NCBI GenBank assembly: GCA_038259365.1
Contig: JBBSOW010000125.1
Span: 1 to 9,246, forward strand
Length of the DNA: 9,246 nt
Direction: 5' to 3'
From: JBBSOW01 sp038259365
GTDB lineage: Bacteria > Actinomycetota > Actinomycetes > Propionibacteriales > Propionibacteriaceae
Both the position numbers and the translations under genes were made by a program. The notes beneath the pieces were generated by a model. The model did not search any database and was not told where the DNA came from. It saw only the letters and a program-made list of their open reading frames with translations. This document shows, one piece after another, positions 6,754-9,246 of the stretch; position 1 is the stretch's first letter, and the number at the start of each line of letters is the position of its first letter.

Positions 6754-7678
6754 TTCGCCTTCTGGGCCGGAGCCGAAACGCCGCCGCACGCCCAGGGGCG
6801 ACCGGGCCGGGGAGGGCAGCGGGCGAACACGTCGGCAACGGCCGGACCCGATGGTGGCAGCGGCCAAGCGTCGCCGCGGGCGGGATTTCACCGAGACGAC
6901 CCCGCGGGTTCCGCCCGCGTCGCGCCCGCTACCGACAGCCCGGATCAGGATGGACGCCATCCTGGAGCGGATGCTCGATCGGTGGTTGGTGTTCGTCCGC
7001 CCCAGCAGGACCCAGTCGGTGCTGGCGCTGCTGCTCGCGGTGTTGGCCTTCGCGGTGGTCGTCCAGGTGCGAACCCGGGGTGAGGACAGCACCTACGCCA
7101 CGGCCCGGCGAGCCGATCTTGTCCAACTCCTAGACGGACTCAACGCCGAACGCCAACGGATGGAGACCGAGCTCGCCGAGCTGCAAAGGACCAAGTCCGA
7201 GCTGAGCTCTGGCGCGGACCGGGAGCGCGTGGCCCGCGAACAGGCGAGGGAGCGAACCGAGCAGCTGAATGTCCTGGCCGGCGCCATTCCAGCCGAGGGG
7301 CCGGGGATCGCGATCACGATAGGGGATCCGAAGAAGTTGGTCACCGCAGACCTCTTGCTCGATGCGATCGAGGAGCTGCGCGATTCCGGCGCCGAGGTCA
7401 TCGAGATCAACGACACGGTGCGCGTGGTGGCATCGACCTGGCTCGCCACCGGCCCAGACGGTCTGATCGTCGACGGCCAGGTGGTGGGTTTCCCGATGAT
7501 CCTGGAAGCGATCGGCGATCCCCACAGCCTGGAAGAGGCGGCGCGGTTCCGGGGCGGTCTGGTCAGCGAACTGACCGGGGCGAAGGTCGGCGGGACGGTC
7601 CAGATCCGCACCCTTGACCCCGTCATCGTGCGCTCGGTGCACGAACCCACCGCCTTCCAGTACGCCCGCCCGCGTTAG
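6746..7678 (+). CDS. DUF881 membrane protein, second copy (Rv1825-like), with a long basic N-terminal tail
   Basis: 310 residues from ATG 6746, which overlaps the previous stop by 8 nt. This start is chosen because a start at 6440 would lie inside the DUF1290 gene. Residues 1-90 are a cytoplasmic, proline- and arginine-rich tail with basic clusters KRRR at 11-14 and 41-44. One membrane segment follows (about 91-107), then a coiled coil (about 120-175, rich in E, R, Q, L) and the DUF881 domain (AEGPGIAITIGDP, LLLDAIEELRDSGAEVIEIND, ILEAIGDPHSLEEAARFRGG). Compared with the first copy it shares the domain order but has a much longer cytoplasmic tail. The DUF881 role is unknown. A small hairpin overlaps its stop codon. 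Confidence 0.88.
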   Translation: MPDSPSGPEPKRRRTPRGDRAGEGSGRTRRQRPDPMVAAAKRRRGRDFTETTPRVPPASRPLPTARIRMDAILERMLDRWLVFVRPSRTQSVLALLLAVLAFAVVVQVRTRGEDSTYATARRADLVQLLDGLNAERQRMETELAELQRTKSELSSGADRERVAREQARERTEQLNVLAGAIPAEGPGIAITIGDPKKLVTADLLLDAIEELRDSGAEVIEINDTVRVVASTWLATGPDGLIVDGQVVGFPMILEAIGDPHSLEEAARFRGGLVSELTGAKVGGTVQIRTLDPVIVRSVHEPTAFQYARPR

Positions 7679-7683
7679 CGCGG
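7670..7683 (+). terminator. small hairpin over the DUF881 stop codon
   Basis: CCGCG (7670-7674) pairs with CGCGG (7679-7683) around TTAG, whose last three bases are the stop codon. No T-run follows. It may help end or stabilise the upstream transcript. Confidence 0.3.
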
Positions 7684-7720
7684 TGTCGTCTGACCGCGAT
7701 GGCCTACCCAACGGGCTTGA

Positions 7721-7749
7721 CCAGGCCGCCGAGAGGCTCGGGGGCCGGG
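7721..7749 (+). terminator. hairpin downstream of the DUF881 set, possible terminator
   Basis: Three paired blocks stack with single mismatches: CC/GG (7721-7722 with 7748-7749), GGCC/GGCC (7724-7727 with 7743-7746) and CCGAG/CTCGG (7729-7733 with 7737-7741) around a 3-nt loop. It lies 42 nt after the last DUF881 stop. The missing T-run means a rho-independent mechanism is not certain. It would separate the DUF881 set from the gcvH set. Confidence 0.45.
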
Positions 7750-7846
7750 TGAATCCGTCGATATATACCGGGGGTCGATGAGGAGCCAGTGTCGGCCTGA
7801 GAAAATACGGTGCTGCAGGCACTGGTGTGATCCTCGACTCGACGGT

Positions 7847-7852
7847 TAGGCT
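7847..7852 (+). promoter_or_regulatory. alternative -10 candidate TAGGCT for gcvH
   Basis: TAGGCT fits TAnnnT and is identical to the box at 5606-5611. Transcription would begin near 7859 and give a leader of about 87 nt. No convincing -35 precedes it (TGGTGT at 7823-7828 is weak). If this is the real promoter, the stem at 7774-7843 would be DNA-level or upstream sequence rather than gcvH leader RNA. Confidence 0.3.
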
Positions 7853-7935
7853 GGCAGGCAACTCCCGTGTAGGGAGGCGATGAACCGCTGCACTCTGCGG
7901 CTACGCTGCCAAAGCTGGAATGTCGAGAGAGAACT

Positions 7936-7941
7936 AAGGAG
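7936..7941 (+). promoter_or_regulatory. ribosome binding site AAGGAG that fixes the gcvH start
   Basis: AAGGAG lies 4 nt before ATG 7946 and is the best ribosome site in the window. An upstream in-frame ATG at 7880 has AGGGAGG (7871-7877) only 2 nt away, and that site is also paired within the CTCCC/GGGAG hairpin. Confidence 0.75.
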
Positions 7942-7945
7942 AGCA

Positions 7946-8332
7946 ATGCCGGAGATCCCAGAGGACCTGAAGTACACCGCTGATCACGAGTGGGTGCGTC
8001 TGGGCAACGATTCGACGGTACGGGTGGGAATCACCGAGTACGCGGCGGAGCAGCTGGGCGACATCGTCTACGCGGTGCTGCCCGAGGTCGGCAGCGAGCT
8101 GAGCGTCGGCAACGCCGCTGGCGAACTGGAGTCCACCAAGAGCGTCTCGGACATCATGAGCCCGGTCGACGGCGTGGTGTCCGCCGTCAACGATCTGCTA
8201 GCCGATGCTCCCGAGACCGTGAACGCCAGTTGCTACGGGGACGGGTGGCTCTTCGAGGTGGAGCTGGGGGCCGACGCGAATCTCGACGATCTCCTCGACG
8301 CCGACGCCTACGCCGCCGTGACTGGCGCCTGA
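7946..8332 (+). CDS. gcvH: glycine cleavage system H protein (lipoyl carrier)
   Basis: 128-residue GcvH. It carries the aminomethyl group of glycine on a lipoyl arm between the P, T and L proteins of the glycine cleavage system in the cytosol. The lipoylation lysine is K65 in ELESTKSVSDI, inside the usual beta-sandwich with the entry motif YTADHEWVRL and the family sequence GITEYAAEQLGDIVYAVLPEVG. Length matches the family (about 125-135). Extending to the in-frame ATG 7880 would add 22 residues with no counterpart in GcvH, so 7946 is preferred. No gcvT, gcvP or lipoate gene lies in this window. The next gene starts 12 nt later. The same gcvH-FHA-MerR order occurs at Rv1826-Rv1828. Confidence 0.96.
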   Translation: MPEIPEDLKYTADHEWVRLGNDSTVRVGITEYAAEQLGDIVYAVLPEVGSELSVGNAAGELESTKSVSDIMSPVDGVVSAVNDLLADAPETVNASCYGDGWLFEVELGADANLDDLLDADAYAAVTGA

Positions 8333-8344
8333 ATCGGGGATCTG

Positions 8345-8896
8345 ATGATCTATTGCACCAACTGTGGCCACGCCAACCCGACAGGAGCCAACTATTGCGC
8401 CCGGTGCGGCGAGGCGGTGGAGTCATCGGTCGACCAAACCCAGCCTGAGGAGCTCGTGCCGACCGAGGAGATCTTGGTCACCCGCACGACGAGCGACAGC
8501 ACCAAGGCCATCCCGTCCGTGGGCGACGACGGGGAGATGGCCGAGCTGTCGGCAGACGAGGAGGCGGCGGTTCGATCCTTACCCAAGGGGTCCGCGCTGC
8601 TCATCGTTCGCCGCGGCCCGGGAGCCGGCGCCCGGTTTCTGCTGGATTCGGCGGAGTCCGAGGCGGGGCGCCAGCCGAAGTGCGACATCTTCCTCGACGA
8701 CATCACGGTCTCGCGGCATCACGTCAAGTTCTTGCGCAGCGACGGTGAAATCGCGGTGCAGGACTTGGGCAGCCTCAACGGCACCTACGTCAACCGTCGC
8801 CTCATCGACTCGTTGGTCGTGTTACAGCCTGGGGATGAGGTGCAGATCGGGAAATTCCGGATGGTCTTCTTCGCCAGCACCCACGGCTTGAGCTGA
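8345..8896 (+). CDS. garA: zinc-ribbon plus FHA domain protein, GarA/OdhI family
   Basis: 183-residue cytosolic regulator. Residues 1-22 form a zinc ribbon (C4-xx-C7 and C18-xx-C21), followed by an acidic linker (about 23-80) and an FHA domain (about 84-178). The phosphothreonine-binding residues are present: G108-R109, S123-R124-H125-H126 and N145-G146-T147. The FHA part closely follows M. tuberculosis GarA (LPxGSALLxVxRGP, CDIFLDDxTVSR, GSLNGTYVNR, GDEVQIGKFR). GarA and OdhI bind and inhibit 2-oxoglutarate dehydrogenase and affect glutamate enzymes until phosphorylated near the N-terminus on a Thr-Thr motif. A TTS at 48-50 could be that site, but its flanks differ. ATG 8345 has GGGGA (8336-8340) 4 nt upstream. 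Mycobacterial GarA has no zinc ribbon, so this is a domain variant. Confidence 0.93.
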   Translation: MIYCTNCGHANPTGANYCARCGEAVESSVDQTQPEELVPTEEILVTRTTSDSTKAIPSVGDDGEMAELSADEEAAVRSLPKGSALLIVRRGPGAGARFLLDSAESEAGRQPKCDIFLDDITVSRHHVKFLRSDGEIAVQDLGSLNGTYVNRRLIDSLVVLQPGDEVQIGKFRMVFFASTHGLS

Positions 8897-9246
8897 TGGC
8901 TGCGCAACGCAGCATCGGGCAGGTGTTGGCCGTCCTCAAGGCCGATCATCCCGATATCTCGATCTCCAAGATCCGCTTCTTGGAGAGCGAGGGCCTCATC
9001 GCGCCCGAGCGGGCGGCGTCGGGGTATCGACGTTACGGTGAGGGTGACGTTGAGAGACTGCGCTACATCCTCAAGGTTCAACGCGATCACTACCTGCCGC
9101 TCCGGGTCATCCGCGAGCACCTCGACATGATGGATCGCGGCATGCAACCGCCCGCGCAGCCGGATCCGTCCCCGCGAGCCGAGGGCGGAGCGGCCGAAGC
9201 GCCGGCGGCGGTCGAGGTGGCGGCCGCCTTGGAGGTTCCTGCCGCC
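8896..9246 (+). CDS. ftsR: MerR-family regulator, FtsR-like, 3' end beyond window
   Basis: 117 residues are visible and the frame stays open to the window edge. Residues about 6-77 are a MerR-type winged helix-turn-helix: SIGQVLAVLK, SKIRFLESEGLI, AASGYRRYGEGDVERLRYIL, then QRDHYLPLRVIREHLD. The segment from about 83 on is a low-complexity stretch of alanine, proline and glutamate that links to the missing C-terminal part. Family and position match Rv1828 and Corynebacterium glutamicum FtsR, an activator of ftsZ, so control of cell division is the likely role (inference from homology). ATG 8896 overlaps the previous TGA by one base (TGATG); no strong ribosome site is present, so translation is probably coupled to the FHA gene. 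Confidence 0.9.
   Translation, partial: MAAQRSIGQVLAVLKADHPDISISKIRFLESEGLIAPERAASGYRRYGEGDVERLRYILKVQRDHYLPLRVIREHLDMMDRGMQPPAQPDPSPRAEGGAAEAPAAVEVAAALEVPAA

Larger units (their letters stand above)
7774..7945 (+). promoter_or_regulatory. long structured leader upstream of gcvH, candidate cis-regulatory RNA
   Basis: The 267-nt gap from 7679 to 7945 is unusually long in this compact window. A branched fold can be read directly: GTCGA (7774-7778) with TCGAC (7839-7843), GAGGA (7780-7784) with TCCTC (7831-7835), CCAGTG (7786-7791) with CACTGG (7820-7825), a 4-nt one-sided bulge TCGG, then CCTG (7796-7799) with CAGG (7816-7819). Downstream, CTCCC (7862-7866) pairs with GGGAG (7872-7876), and CCGC (7885-7888) with GCGG (7897-7900). 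An AT-rich ATATATA (7761-7767) lies just before the first stem and could be a -10 region. No glycine riboswitch core is visible. Parts resemble the SAM-I/SAM-IV riboswitch layout, but not enough to name it. Confidence 0.45.

Noticed and set aside
7679..7945. Glycine riboswitch before gcvH
   Set aside because: The conserved purine-rich glycine aptamer core sequences and a tandem arrangement are not visible, despite the suggestive gene.
1..9246. CRISPR arrays, insertion sequences, phage genes or a defence system
   Set aside because: No regularly spaced repeats, transposase, integrase or defence domains are present; all main genes belong to conserved housekeeping neighbourhoods.

Overview
The window is high-GC DNA from an actinobacterium (Actinomycetota). 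GTG and ATG starts with 1-8 nt stop/start overlaps, the absence of an encoded tRNA 3' CCA, a complete phosphatidylinositol mannoside (PIM) set (PgsA-type PI-phosphate synthase, PatA-type acyltransferase, PimA) and a GarA/OdhI plus FtsR pair all point there. A Propionibacteriales or Micrococcales member is plausible, but I cannot fix the genus from sequence alone. All recognised genes are on the + strand.

Layout. 1-68: short upstream region with a possible tRNA promoter. 69-140: tRNA-Val(CAC), followed by a very strong hairpin (153-193). 197-375: a 179-nt gap holding a nearly perfect 17-bp inverted repeat with 57 nt between its arms, then the thrS ribosome binding site. 376-5608: thrS (threonyl-tRNA synthetase), HIT-family diadenosine tetraphosphate (Ap4A) phosphorylase, pgsA, patA and pimA, packed with overlaps or tiny gaps. 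The order matches Mycobacterium tuberculosis Rv2614c-Rv2610c. A possible 15-codon mini-ORF bridges pgsA and patA. 5615-7678: DUF881 protein, small basic membrane protein (DUF1290), second DUF881 protein. 7679-7945: a 267-nt structured leader. 7946-9246: gcvH, an FHA protein of the GarA/OdhI family with an added N-terminal zinc ribbon, and the start of a MerR-family ftsR homologue cut by the window edge. The part from 5615 on matches M. tuberculosis Rv1823-Rv1828.

How the genes fit together. PgsA makes the phosphatidylinositol phosphate that, once dephosphorylated, is mannosylated by PimA and acylated by PatA, giving early PIM lipids on the cytoplasmic face of the membrane. The DUF881/DUF1290 membrane proteins travel with the division regulator FtsR. 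GcvH carries the lipoyl arm of the glycine cleavage system, and GarA/OdhI-type FHA proteins gate 2-oxoglutarate use, so the last block joins division control to central carbon/nitrogen control. Two loci that are far apart in M. tuberculosis are adjacent here.

Nothing here is clearly a wholly new system. The best candidates for something undescribed are the gcvH leader RNA, the thrS-leader inverted repeat, the pgsA/patA coupling mini-ORF and the zinc-ribbon form of GarA.
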